Assembly (NCBI RefSeq): GCF_029813835.1
Contig: NZ_JARVKV010000045.1
Span: 1 to 54,149 of the forward strand
Length of the DNA stretch: 54,149 nucleotides
DNA from: Streptomyces sp. DH37
GTDB taxonomy: Bacteria > Actinomycetota > Actinomycetes > Streptomycetales > Streptomycetaceae
Reading direction: 5' to 3'
Of the stretch, positions 46,795 to 54,149 are shown piece after piece. Every line of letters starts with the position of its first letter. Position 1 is the first letter of the stretch. Under the pieces are notes generated by a model that did no database searches, was not told the origin of the DNA, and worked only from the letters and a program-made list of their open reading frames with translations. The position numbers were made by a program, and so were the translations under genes.

Positions 46795-47676
46795 ATGGGA
46801 AACATTCTGGTGGGCACCTGCTCGTGGACGGATCCCGCGCTGGTCGGCAGCGGGTGGTACCCCCCGGCGGCCAGGGGGGCGGAGGGCCGGCTGCGGCACT
46901 ACGCCGGGCGTTTCGGCCTGGTCGAGGTGGACTCGACGTACTACGGGCTGCCCAGCACACGCAACAGCGAACTGTGGGCGGAGCGCACCCCCGACGGGTT
47001 CGTCTTCGACGTCAAGGCGTTCTCCCTGCTCACCGGCCATTCCACCCGGGTCGGCTCGCTCCCGGCGGAGCTGCGTCCGGCCGGGGCGCCCGCGGGCGCC
47101 CGGGTGCGGGCCGACGCGCTGGGACCGGCGGCCGTGGAGGAGGTGTGGCGGCGCTTCGCCGACGCGCTGGAGCCGCTGCGCGCGGCCGGGCGGCTGGGCG
47201 CGGTGCTGATGCAGTTCCCGCCGTCCCTGCGTCCCGGCCCCGGCGCGGAGGCGTTCCTGGAGCGGTGCCTGACGCGCGCGGGCGCGCTGGGGTGGCGCAC
47301 GGCGGTGGAGTTCCGCGACCCGCGGTGGTACGCGCCCGAGCGGTCGGCCGGGACGGCCGACCTGGCCAAGCGCCACGGCGCGGCGCTGGTGGCGGTGGAC
47401 ACCGCGCAGGGCCTGCCCGCGTCCGTGCCGCCGGTCGCCGTCGCGACCGTGCCGGAGCTGTCGGTGGTCCGCTTCCACGGCCGCAGCCCGCACTGGGGCA
47501 CGGGCTCCAAGGAGGACTCCTACCGGCACCGCTACACCGGGGAGGAGCTCGCGGAGTGGGTCCCGCGGATACGGGCACTGGCGGAGCGGACCGACCGGGT
47601 GCACGTCCTGTTCAACAACTGCTGCGGCGACGCGGCGGTCCGCGCCGCCGAGACGATGAGCGGACTGCTGGAGTGA
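46795..47676 (+). CDS. DUF72 family protein (TIM-barrel, YecE-like)
   Basis: 293 residues with the hallmark start ILVGTCSWTDPALVGSGWYP, followed by RLRHYAGRFGLVEVDSTYYG, FVFDVKAFSLLTGH, LGAVLMQFPPSL, TAVEFRDPRWY, VVRFHGRSPHWGTGS and VHVLFNNCCGDAAVRAA. This is a full DUF72 domain, a widespread TIM-barrel family of unknown biochemical role, sometimes linked to DNA repair. The ATG at 46795 opens the domain exactly, though a clear ribosome binding site is not seen. It is 7 bp before an HhH-GPD endonuclease-like gene, supporting a link to nucleic-acid maintenance. Confidence 0.92.
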   Translation: MGNILVGTCSWTDPALVGSGWYPPAARGAEGRLRHYAGRFGLVEVDSTYYGLPSTRNSELWAERTPDGFVFDVKAFSLLTGHSTRVGSLPAELRPAGAPAGARVRADALGPAAVEEVWRRFADALEPLRAAGRLGAVLMQFPPSLRPGPGAEAFLERCLTRAGALGWRTAVEFRDPRWYAPERSAGTADLAKRHGAALVAVDTAQGLPASVPPVAVATVPELSVVRFHGRSPHWGTGSKEDSYRHRYTGEELAEWVPRIRALAERTDRVHVLFNNCCGDAAVRAAETMSGLLE

Positions 47677-47683
47677 TGCGCCC

Positions 47684-48382
47684 ATGGACGAGCCGAACGG
47701 GAACAGGAGCGGGGGGACCGGCGCGGGGGGACGCGCGGGAGCGCGGAAGCGCGACACCGCGACGGTGCGCGCGCTGCTGGAGCTCCACGGCCGCACGTAC
47801 GCGGAGGAGGCGGGCATCCGGCTGCGGAACACCCCCGTGCCGCTGTACCGGCTGCTGGTGCTCTCGCTGCTGCTGAGCGCCCGCATCCGGGCGGACACCG
47901 CGGTGGCGGCGGCCCGCGCGCTGTTCGACGCCGGGCTGGGCGACGCGCGGAGCATGGCCGAGTCGGGCCGGCAGCGGCGGGTGGACGCGCTGGGCGCGGG
48001 CGGCTACCGGCGGTACGACGAGCGGACGGCCACCCAGCTCGGCGACGGCGCGGAGCTGCTCCTCCAGCGCTACCGGGGGGATCTGCGCAGGCTCCGCGAG
48101 GAGAGCGGGGTGGGCGAGCGGCTCCAGAGGTTCCCCGGCATCGGACCGGCCGGGGCCGACATCTTCCTGCGCGAGGCGCAGGGCGTCTGGCCGGAGTTCG
48201 CGCCGTACCTCGACCGGCGGACGCGCGAGGGCGCGGAGCGGCTGGGGCTGCCCGCCTCCCCGCGGGAGCTGGCGCGGCTGGTGCCCGGCGAGGACCTGCC
48301 GCGGCTGGCGGCGGGGCTGGTCCGCGCCGCCCTCGACCGGAAGGTCGCCGACGAGGTGCTCGACGCCGCGGCGGAGGCGTGA
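47684..48382 (+). CDS. HhH-GPD family protein (endonuclease III-like)
   Basis: 232 residues. VPLYRLLVLSLLLSARIRAD (helices), the helix-hairpin-helix LQRFPGIGPAGADIFLREAQ and the Asp region FAPYLDRRTREGA correspond to the HhH-GPD fold of base-excision glycosylases. The catalytic Lys of Nth proteins is not evident, and the C-terminal [4Fe-4S] cysteines are missing, so a lyase activity is doubtful; a monofunctional or non-catalytic DNA-binding role is possible. The gene starts 7 bp after the DUF72 stop and is surely co-transcribed. The first 25 residues are Gly/Arg-rich. Confidence 0.8.
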   Translation: MDEPNGNRSGGTGAGGRAGARKRDTATVRALLELHGRTYAEEAGIRLRNTPVPLYRLLVLSLLLSARIRADTAVAAARALFDAGLGDARSMAESGRQRRVDALGAGGYRRYDERTATQLGDGAELLLQRYRGDLRRLREESGVGERLQRFPGIGPAGADIFLREAQGVWPEFAPYLDRRTREGAERLGLPASPRELARLVPGEDLPRLAAGLVRAALDRKVADEVLDAAAEA

Positions 48383-48600
48383 ATTCCTTTTCTGTTTCCG
48401 CGCCGTTCCGCTCCGCCGTGCGCCGTCGTGCGCCGCGGAGGCCGTGACGTGCCGCGCTCCGGGGCTTTCGCCGGGGGCGCCAAAGGCCGGCCCTTGCCGT
48501 CACGCGAAGGCCGCGTCTATCTTTGGCGCGCTCGCCAACGGAATTCTGTGAAAGCTCAACTGACGGATCGCCGGGTTACGGCGTAGGGGAGGGACCGGCT
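48383..48600. promoter_or_regulatory. Leader of the Rpf-M23 gene with an inverted repeat
   Basis: The 218-bp region contains GCGCCAAAG (48477-48485) and CTTTGGCGC (48521-48529), a 9-bp perfect inverted repeat with a 35-nt loop. Streptomyces rpf-type genes are often preceded by a cyclic-di-AMP (ydaO) riboswitch; I looked for its conserved blocks and did not find them, so I list the element only as a possible RNA structure or operator. Confidence 0.35.
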
Positions 48601-49989
48601 GTGGCCGGACGAGGGCGTCATCGCCGATACAAGCCCAACGCGGTTTCCCGCGCATCGCTGACCGTCACCGCGGGAGGGGCCGGAATCGCCATCCCGCTGA
48701 TCGGGGCCACCGCCGCCCACGCCACGCCCGAGGAGATCTGGAACAAGGTCGCCGCGTGCGAGAGCAGCGGTAAGTGGAATATCAACTCCGGAAACGGTTT
48801 CTACGGCGGATTGCAGTTCAAGCAGAGCACCTGGCAGGAATTCGGCGGCACCGCCTACGCCCCGCGCGCCGATCTGGCCACCAGGGACGAGCAGATAGCC
48901 GTCGCCGAGCGGGTGCTCGACGGACAGGGCCCGACCGCCTGGCCGGTGTGCTCGGCCCAGGCCGGCCTGACCTGGGAGCACCAGGGCTCCGGCACCGCCG
49001 CCCCGGCGGAGCGGAACCAGCCGCGGCCCCAGACGCAGGACCGGGCCCAGGAGCAGGACCAGCCCCGGGCCAGGAAGTCCGCCGCGGCCCCGGCCGAGGC
49101 CGGGCAGCCGCGCGAGAAGCCCTCCGACAGCGGCCGGACGTACGTGGTGGCCGGCGGCGACACGCTCTCCGGGATCGCCGACGAGCAGGACGTGCGCGGC
49201 GGCTGGCAGACGCTGTACGAGCGCAACCGCACGGTCGTGGGCGACGATCCGGACCTGATCTTCCCCGGGCAGCGGCTCAGCCTGCAGCAGAGCGGTGCGG
49301 CGCGGGAGAAGCGGGACGACGCCCCGGAGCGGACCGCCACCGTGCCCCGGCAGAAGGGCGCGCCGAAGGCCGAGGAGAGACCGGAGGCGCAGACCCAGCC
49401 CGAGGTCCGGGAGAAGCCCGGGGCCCAGGAGAGGCCGGAGGCGCAGGCCAGGCCGGAGGTCCGGGAGAAGCCCAGGACGCAGGAGAAGCCCGAGGTCCGG
49501 GAGAAGCCCCGGGCCCAGGAGAAGATCAGGGCCCAGGCCAAACCGGAGAGGTCCGAGCGGAAGAACTCGGCGGACAGCGCGCCGGGCTACGCCGCGCCCG
49601 TCGGCGGCGTCTCCCCCACCACCGCGTACCGCCAGTCGGGCAGCGGATGGTCCAGCGGCTACCACACCGGCGTCGACTTCCCCGTCTCCACGGGCACCTC
49701 GGTGCAGTCCGTCAGCCGCGGGCAGGTCGTCTCGGCCGGGTGGGGCGGCTCGTACGGCTACCAGGTCGTCATACGGCACTCCGACGGCCGCTACAGCCAG
49801 TACGCCCATCTGTCGGCGATCTCCGTGCGCTCCGGCCAGCAGGTCAACGCGGGCCAGCGGATCGGGCGTTCGGGCTCCACCGGCAACAGCACCGGCCCGC
49901 ACCTGCACTTCGAGATCCGCACCGGTCCCGGCTACGGCTCCGACATCGACCCGCTGGCCTATCTGCGCGCCCACGGCGTGCGGATCTGA
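48601..49989 (+). CDS. Secreted Rpf-LysM-M23 peptidoglycan hydrolase
   Basis: 462 residues. Signal peptide about 1-41 (SLTVTAGGAGIAIPLIGATAA to HA). Resuscitation-promoting-factor/transglycosylase domain 42-120 with catalytic Glu54 in ACESSGKWNINSGNGFYGGL, LysM 178-228 (TYVVAGGDTLSGIADEQ), a Glu/Pro/Arg linker 255-322 built of PEVREKP and RAQEK repeats, and a C-terminal M23 endopeptidase 350-455 with zinc ligands His355 and Asp359 (HTGVDF) and HLHF. It can cut both the glycan and the peptides of peptidoglycan and so act in spore germination or growth. GTG 48601 has GGGAGGGA upstream. Combining the Rpf and M23 domains in one chain is less common than single-activity forms. Confidence 0.92.
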   Translation: MAGRGRHRRYKPNAVSRASLTVTAGGAGIAIPLIGATAAHATPEEIWNKVAACESSGKWNINSGNGFYGGLQFKQSTWQEFGGTAYAPRADLATRDEQIAVAERVLDGQGPTAWPVCSAQAGLTWEHQGSGTAAPAERNQPRPQTQDRAQEQDQPRARKSAAAPAEAGQPREKPSDSGRTYVVAGGDTLSGIADEQDVRGGWQTLYERNRTVVGDDPDLIFPGQRLSLQQSGAAREKRDDAPERTATVPRQKGAPKAEERPEAQTQPEVREKPGAQERPEAQARPEVREKPRTQEKPEVREKPRAQEKIRAQAKPERSERKNSADSAPGYAAPVGGVSPTTAYRQSGSGWSSGYHTGVDFPVSTGTSVQSVSRGQVVSAGWGGSYGYQVVIRHSDGRYSQYAHLSAISVRSGQQVNAGQRIGRSGSTGNSTGPHLHFEIRTGPGYGSDIDPLAYLRAHGVRI

Positions 49990-50410
49990 TCCCGCGACTC
50001 CTCCAGCACCCCCAGCGCCCCGGCCACCGACGGCCTTCGGCGCGGCCGTCGCGGGATGAACGTGATCCACCTCGCCCTGCGGTACCTGCCGCTCGGGGTG
50101 GCGGTGGCCGTCCGGCTGCTCGGGCTGTCGGCCGTCGCCCTGCTGGTGTCACGGCGCCCGCGCGACCTGCTGTGGGGGCTGCCGGCGGGCGCCGTGGCGA
50201 TGGGCGCCTGTCCGCCGCCGAGCCGGCGGGCCGGGCGGCTCGCCGCTCGCCCTCGCGGTGGCCTGGGCGCCGCTGACCGGGCCGCTGACCGGGCCGGCCG
50301 CCCTGGGCGAGGTGCTCTCCCCCGCCCGGTGGACGGCCGTTCCACCGCGCCCATCGCCGCAGCGGTGGGCGCAGTGGTCACTCAAGGACCCCTCAAGGGC
50401 CCCTCAAAGG
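49990..50410. other. Intergenic stretch with a doubtful small frame
   Basis: 420 bp after the Rpf-M23 gene. An ATG at 50056 opens a frame with one good hydrophobic segment (LALRYLPLGVAVAVRLLGLS then AVALLVSRRP), but it degenerates into Arg/Gly/Pro after about 55 codons; a shift to another frame continues with hydrophobic ALAVAWAPLTGPLTGPAAL. It may be a small broken membrane-protein gene or chance. Direct TCAAGG repeats occur at 50381-50420. Confidence 0.35.
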
Positions 50411-50420
50411 TCATTCAAGG
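50381..50420. repeat. Four TCAAGG-type direct repeats
   Basis: CTCAAGGACC, CCTCAAGGGC, CCTCAAAGG and TTCAAGG follow each other at 10-12-bp spacing across the 3' end of the FAD-Rieske gene. They are A/T-richer than their surroundings. A role is not evident. Confidence 0.6.
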
Positions 50421-51961
50421 TCGCGCGGTTCCAGCGGGTGGGTCGCCGGGCCCTGGAGCACCGAGCCGTCGGGGGCGAAGCGCGAGCCGTGGCACGGGCA
50501 CTCCCAGGCCAGTTCCGCGTCGTTGAAGTGGACCAGGCAGCCCAGGTGCGTGCAGCGGGCGGAGACGGCGTGCAACTGGCCGTCGGCGTCCCGGTGCACG
50601 GCGCAGCGGCTCCCGCCGACCCGCACGATCGCACCGCTGCCGGGGGCGATCTCCGCCACGGAGTCGACGTGGGAGGGACGCAGCCGGTCGCCGACGAAGT
50701 GCTTGGCGACGGTGGCCTGGAGGCCCAGCAGCGAGGGCGCCTCGCGCAGACCGGGCAGCCGCCGGGGGTCGTACAGCTTCGCCCAGGCCGGCAGGTCCTC
50801 GCCGGTGACGTACCGGGCGAGCAGCCGGCCGGCGAGCACGCCGCTGCTCATCCCCCAGCCGCCGAAGCCGGTGGCGACGTAGGTGTGCCGCGCGCCGGGG
50901 TGGAAGGGGCCGATGTACGGCACCCGGTCGGTGGAGCTGTTGTCCTGGGTGGCCCAGCGGTGGACGACGCGGGCGTCGGGGAAGCGCTCGCGCGTCCAGG
51001 CCTCCAGCCTCCCGAAGCGCTCGGTGACGTCCGCCGTGCCGGGCAGGAAGCTCTCGCCGGTGATGAGGAGCAGCCGCTGCCCGTCGCCGTACGGCGCGCT
51101 CCGCACCGAGCGGGTGTTGTCCTCGGGCGTGATGTACATCCCGGCCGGGTCCTGGTCGGCGGGGACCGCGGCGGCGACGACCAGTTCGCGGTGGGGCTCC
51201 AGCCGGGAGAACAGCAGCGCCCGGTCGAAGACGGGGTAGTGGGTGGCGACGACGACGGCGTTCGCGGTGACCGTGGCGCCGTTCTCGGCGGTCACCCTGC
51301 ACGGCTCGCCCTCCTCCAGGCCCACCACGCGGGTGCGCTCGGCGATCCGCCCGCCGCGCCGCACCAGGTCCTCGGCGAGCGCCATCAGGTACTTGCGCGG
51401 GTGGAACTGCGCCTGGTCCGCCACGCGCACCGCGCCCCGCACCGGGAAGGGCAGGCCGGTCTCGGTGACGTAGGCGGCGGGCAGCCCGGCCTCGGCGGCG
51501 GCCTCGGCCTCGGCGTGCAGCTTCTCGTCCTGCTCCTCGGACTCGGCCCAGGTGTAGGCCGGGAGGCGTTCCAGCTCGCACTCGATGCCCAGTTCGCGGA
51601 CGGTGGCGACCAGGTGCTCGACCGCGTCCTGCTGGGAGAGCGCGTACATCCGGGCGCCGTCGGCGCCGTGCATGCGCCGCAGGTCGTCGTAGATCAGCGC
51701 GTGCTGGGCGGTGACCTTGGCGGTGGTGTGGCCCGTCACCCCCGCGGCGATCCGGTCGGCCTCCACGACGGTGACCTGGCGTCCGGCCCGGGCGAGCTCC
51801 CACGCGGTGCACAGGCCGGCGATGCCGCCGCCGACCACCACGACGTCGGTGTCGGTCTCGCCGCCGGGCTCCAGCGGCGGGTGGGAGACGTCGGCGCCGG
51901 CGGGGACGGTCGCCAGCCAGTACGACCCGCGGTCGGAGGGGTCCGAGGGGAGCGCGCTCAC
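50411..51961 (-). CDS. FAD-dependent oxidoreductase fused to a Rieske [2Fe-2S] domain
   Basis: 516 residues. The N-terminal DAO-type FAD domain has VVVVGGGIAGLCTAWELARA near 39-58, GVTGHTTAKVTAQH and the late VATGFGGWGMSSG. The C-terminal 90 residues form a Rieske domain with CTHLGC and CPCHGS ligands. Such FAD-Rieske proteins probably oxidise an amine or alcohol and pass electrons to an unknown acceptor; the substrate is not known. The GTG start at 51961 overlaps the DUF5709-like stop by 4 bp (GTGA), so the two are coupled, and a GHTTAK sequence motif as in other members is intact. No signal peptide. Confidence 0.9.
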   Translation of the reverse strand: MSALPSDPSDRGSYWLATVPAGADVSHPPLEPGGETDTDVVVVGGGIAGLCTAWELARAGRQVTVVEADRIAAGVTGHTTAKVTAQHALIYDDLRRMHGADGARMYALSQQDAVEHLVATVRELGIECELERLPAYTWAESEEQDEKLHAEAEAAAEAGLPAAYVTETGLPFPVRGAVRVADQAQFHPRKYLMALAEDLVRRGGRIAERTRVVGLEEGEPCRVTAENGATVTANAVVVATHYPVFDRALLFSRLEPHRELVVAAAVPADQDPAGMYITPEDNTRSVRSAPYGDGQRLLLITGESFLPGTADVTERFGRLEAWTRERFPDARVVHRWATQDNSSTDRVPYIGPFHPGARHTYVATGFGGWGMSSGVLAGRLLARYVTGEDLPAWAKLYDPRRLPGLREAPSLLGLQATVAKHFVGDRLRPSHVDSVAEIAPGSGAIVRVGGSRCAVHRDADGQLHAVSARCTHLGCLVHFNDAELAWECPCHGSRFAPDGSVLQGPATHPLEPRDLE

Positions 51962-52617
51962 GGCCGTCCGCTCCCCCCGGACTCGGGGTGCACGCCGGTG
52001 CCCTCGCCCTCGCCGGACGGGCCGACCTCGCCCACGCCCTCGGGCGGGCCGGTCTGGTCGGCGTCCTCGTCACCCCTGAGCTGGCCGATGTCGCGGTCCT
52101 CCCCGACGATGTGGACGGCCGACTCCTCCGGGCCCAGCCCCTCGGCCGGGGACTCGTGGGAGAACACGTCCTGGTTGGCGGGCCGGTCGCCGAGGGGATC
52201 GTCGCTGAGCTGGCCGGTCGCCTCCTCCGGGGGACCGGACGCCGTGGAGGTCTCCCCCACGTCGGGCTCCTCCTCGGCCAGCCGGTCGCCCAGGGGCTTG
52301 CCCTCCACCTGCTCGGAGTAGGTGGTGCCCCACTCCTCGGCGGCCACCGGGCGCTCCCCGGGGACGGGCATCTGCTGCGGGTCGTTCATCCACTCCTGCT
52401 CGGGCATGCCGTCCTGCAGGTCCGGGATGCCCTCGTCCTCCGGGCGGCCGCCCGGGTCGTCCCCGCCGTCCAGTGCCGAGTCGCCGGGGCTGGGGCCGGT
52501 GGCGGGTTCTCCCTCGGGCGGGAGGCCCGGCGTCTCGTCGTCGGTGGCGGTGGCGCCCTCCTCGCTCAGCCCGGGGCCGGTCTCGTCCGTCTCGACGGGC
52601 TCGTTCTCGTCAGCCAT
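51958..52617 (-). CDS. Acidic DUF5709-like protein
   Basis: 219 residues, Asp/Glu/Pro/Gly-rich. The centre has QDGMPEQEWMNDPQQMPVPG then VAAEEWGTTYSEQVEGKPLG and DRLAEEEPDV, a pattern I associate with DUF5709 proteins of actinomycetes (not verified by search). The protein is likely disordered and soluble. ATG 52617 has GGAGGGAG upstream. Its last codon overlaps the FAD-Rieske oxidoreductase start, so the two are translated together; whether the acidic protein stabilises or regulates the enzyme is unknown. Confidence 0.78.
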   Translation of the reverse strand: MADENEPVETDETGPGLSEEGATATDDETPGLPPEGEPATGPSPGDSALDGGDDPGGRPEDEGIPDLQDGMPEQEWMNDPQQMPVPGERPVAAEEWGTTYSEQVEGKPLGDRLAEEEPDVGETSTASGPPEEATGQLSDDPLGDRPANQDVFSHESPAEGLGPEESAVHIVGEDRDIGQLRGDEDADQTGPPEGVGEVGPSGEGEGTGVHPESGGSGRP

Positions 52618-52905
52618 GGTCGGTCTCCCTCCGGGTCCCGGTGTCGGTCAGGGGCGCGCACGCGTCGGTGATCCGGTCCGTTGTCATCGCCCCGCCGGTA
52701 CCCGCCGCCACCCAGCGGAAACGCGGCACATGTCCGGGCTGTGCCCCGATCACGCCGTTTCGGGGCCGGTGGCGGGGGTACCCCGGCGCGGCGCGCCCGG
52801 CGCCGGGGGAGATGCCGGGAGGGCTGTGGAACAGCGGTGGCCGCAGCCCTCCCGGACGCGCCGACGTCGCACACGACCACGCCGTACACGATCAGGAGGA
52901 CCCAG

Positions 52906-54108
52906 GTGACCTTCAACCCCCTGGAGCAGCGGGGCATCCCGCTGGACCGGCAGATCCGCAACTGGCGCGAGCTGGACGTGGAACCGATCGACCCGAACCA
53001 CGCCGACCCGTACACCCGCTGCCGCATCATCACCATGAACGGCATCGAGGTCGAGGCGATCATGTTCAGCCACCACTTCGCCAGGGTGTGCCCGGACATG
53101 GACGTCAAGCGGCAGCTCGCCGAGGTGCGGTACACCGAGCAGCAGCAGCAGAAGGCGGTCAACTGGCTGCTGCCGGGAACCTCCTCGGTCCTGGAGACGA
53201 CCATCGCCTACGAGCAGGTGGCCGTCGACCTCACCGCCTGGGTCGCCCGGATGGAGCCGGACCCGTATCTCAAGCAGGCGTACCAGTTCGGCGTCCTGGA
53301 GGACTTCGACCACCTGTACCGGTACTCGAACCTGTACGAGATGATCGAGCACCGCAAGGCCGAGAAGATCGTCGACCAGCTCACCGAGGTCATCCCGGGC
53401 CGGCCCACCAAGTACCACCACCGCCACCCGGCCGACAACGTGCGCGACCCGTACGACAAGGACCGCACGGACCCGCTCTCCAAGCTGCACGCGCTGACGA
53501 TCATGTCGGCCGAGCAGCAGACCATGAACTTCTACATGAACGTCGGTCCCCAGTACATGGAGCCCATCGCCCGCCGGCTCTACCAGGAGATCGGGCTCAT
53601 CGAGGAGGAGCACGTCACGCACTACGAGTCCCTGGTGGACCCGGGCGAGACCTGGTGGGAGCGCCTGGTCAACCACGAGTACAACGAGTGCTACCTGTAC
53701 TACTCGTTCATGCAGCAGGAGAGCGACCCGAAGGTCAAGGCGATCTGGGAGCTGCACCTGAACATGGAGCTGGAGCACCTGCACATCGCCTGCGACCTGA
53801 TGCGGCGGCACGACGGCCGCGAGCCGGAGGAGGTCCTGGCGCCGGCGCTGCCCAACGTCCTGACCTTCGAGCCCAACAAGGGCTACATCCGCGAGCTGCT
53901 GGCCACCCAGCTGGACCTGACGACGCTGGGCGCGGGGTACGTGCGCGAGGCCCACGAGCGCTTCGAGCGGATGCAGGAGCAGATCCACGGCGGCGAGGCG
54001 CCGCCGAGCGAGCGGGTGATCGACGAGCACCGGGAGATGTTCGGGCGCGAGTACCGGGAGGCCTCCGAGGGCGAGCACCCGGCCGAGTCGCTGCGCGAGC
54101 GGGTCTGA
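52906..54108 (+). CDS. Large ferritin-like (four-helix-bundle) diiron-type protein
   Basis: 400 residues with no signal peptide. The middle and C-terminal parts are helical with repeated carboxylate/histidine motifs of a ferritin-like diiron bundle: GVLEDFDHLYRYSN (Glu132, His136), TIMSAEQQTMNFY (Glu203), LIEEEHVTHYESL (Glu235, His239), NHEYNECYLYYSFMQQE (Glu258/Glu261) and NMELEHLHIACDL (Glu290, His293). Six candidate ligands in this order would fit a dinuclear metal site. The length is well above ferritins or bacterioferritins (about 160-180). I do not know a characterised homologue. GTG 52906 has GGAGGA 7 nt upstream. It is divergent from the DUF5709-like gene. Confidence 0.72.
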   Translation: MTFNPLEQRGIPLDRQIRNWRELDVEPIDPNHADPYTRCRIITMNGIEVEAIMFSHHFARVCPDMDVKRQLAEVRYTEQQQQKAVNWLLPGTSSVLETTIAYEQVAVDLTAWVARMEPDPYLKQAYQFGVLEDFDHLYRYSNLYEMIEHRKAEKIVDQLTEVIPGRPTKYHHRHPADNVRDPYDKDRTDPLSKLHALTIMSAEQQTMNFYMNVGPQYMEPIARRLYQEIGLIEEEHVTHYESLVDPGETWWERLVNHEYNECYLYYSFMQQESDPKVKAIWELHLNMELEHLHIACDLMRRHDGREPEEVLAPALPNVLTFEPNKGYIRELLATQLDLTTLGAGYVREAHERFERMQEQIHGGEAPPSERVIDEHREMFGREYREASEGEHPAESLRERV

Positions 54109-54149
54109 CCGCTCCTCCCCGGCGCCGGGCCGCCGCCCCTCGGGAGGGG
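54109..54149. terminator. Possible terminator at the window end
   Basis: CCCCTCGGGAGGGG at 54136-54149 forms a short hairpin 28 nt after the ferritin-like stop; the window ends there, so its full extent is unseen. Confidence 0.35.

Noticed and set aside
48383..48600. Cyclic-di-AMP (ydaO) riboswitch upstream of the Rpf gene
   Set aside because: Expected from other Streptomyces rpf genes, but I could not find the conserved blocks; only a 9-bp inverted repeat is visible.
50056..50350. Small membrane-protein gene after the Rpf gene
   Set aside because: Only about 55 codons look real before the frame degenerates and there is no ribosome binding site; kept only as a note in the intergenic entry.

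Overview
The window is about 72-75% GC and reads as a chromosome segment of a Streptomyces-type actinomycete. Pointers are a mycothiol-dependent formaldehyde dehydrogenase, a chaplin-domain protein, two perfect CebR-type boxes (TGGGAGCGCTCCCA) in front of cellulases, RsbV/RsbW/RsbU-type signalling genes, an Rpf-type cell-wall hydrolase and one rare TTA leucine codon in a regulator. All family assignments were made by reading the sequence; no database search was run.

Layout. 1-131 is the 3' end of aroB, followed by about 1 kb with no convincing gene but two strong hairpins. 1.1-3.6 kb: a DHA2-type drug exporter divergent from an XRE/MmyB-like regulator. 3.9-7.5 kb: alpha/beta hydrolase, a small orphan protein, a YbdK-type carboxylate-amine ligase and a secreted PL3 pectate lyase. 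7.6-12.5 kb: a GAF-PAS-GAF-PP2C phosphatase and ectA-ectB with no ectC or ectD beside them. 12.8-15.7 kb: secreted hydrolases, namely a GH25 lysozyme whose signal-peptide region is broken, a Tat-type PGRP amidase and a GH12-CBM2 cellulase under a CebR box. 16-20.8 kb: a partner-switching cluster (RsbU-like phosphatase, two STAS proteins, one HATPase anti-sigma-like protein) with a Nudix hydrolase and an APH-family kinase. 20.9-27.3 kb: a decayed maleylpyruvate-isomerase-type gene, a cupin/ABM pair, an FMN reductase and TetR regulator sharing twin operators, the mycothiol formaldehyde dehydrogenase with its MBL-fold partner, a decayed OtrA-like ribosome-protection GTPase gene and a PrmC-like methyltransferase. 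27.4-30.1 kb: a large CBM4-Ig-GH9-CBM2 cellulase under a second CebR box.

30.3-43.8 kb is an exopolysaccharide locus. Seven tightly packed minus-strand genes encode a GT4 transferase, a polyprenyl-phosphate sugar transferase, an O-antigen-ligase/Wzy-like polymerase, a MurJ/Wzx-type flippase, a polysaccharide deacetylase, a second GT4 transferase and a Wzz-like protein with no kinase domain. Next to them lie a secreted GH26-type hydrolase (plus strand), an ATP-grasp ligase and a flavin oxidoreductase. Several ends of these proteins are built from 9- or 15-bp DNA repeats.

43.9-54.1 kb: a secreted protein of unknown function, a chaplin-domain protein carrying a Gly/His-rich pentapeptide array, a small acidic protein, a DUF72 protein with an HhH-GPD endonuclease, an Rpf-LysM-M23 cell-wall hydrolase, a FAD-Rieske oxidoreductase coupled to an acidic DUF5709-like protein, and a 400-residue ferritin-like protein. 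The best candidates for something undescribed are the His-repeat chaplin, the exopolysaccharide locus with GH26/ATP-grasp/flavin neighbours, the ectAB pair without ectC, and the 400-residue ferritin-like protein.
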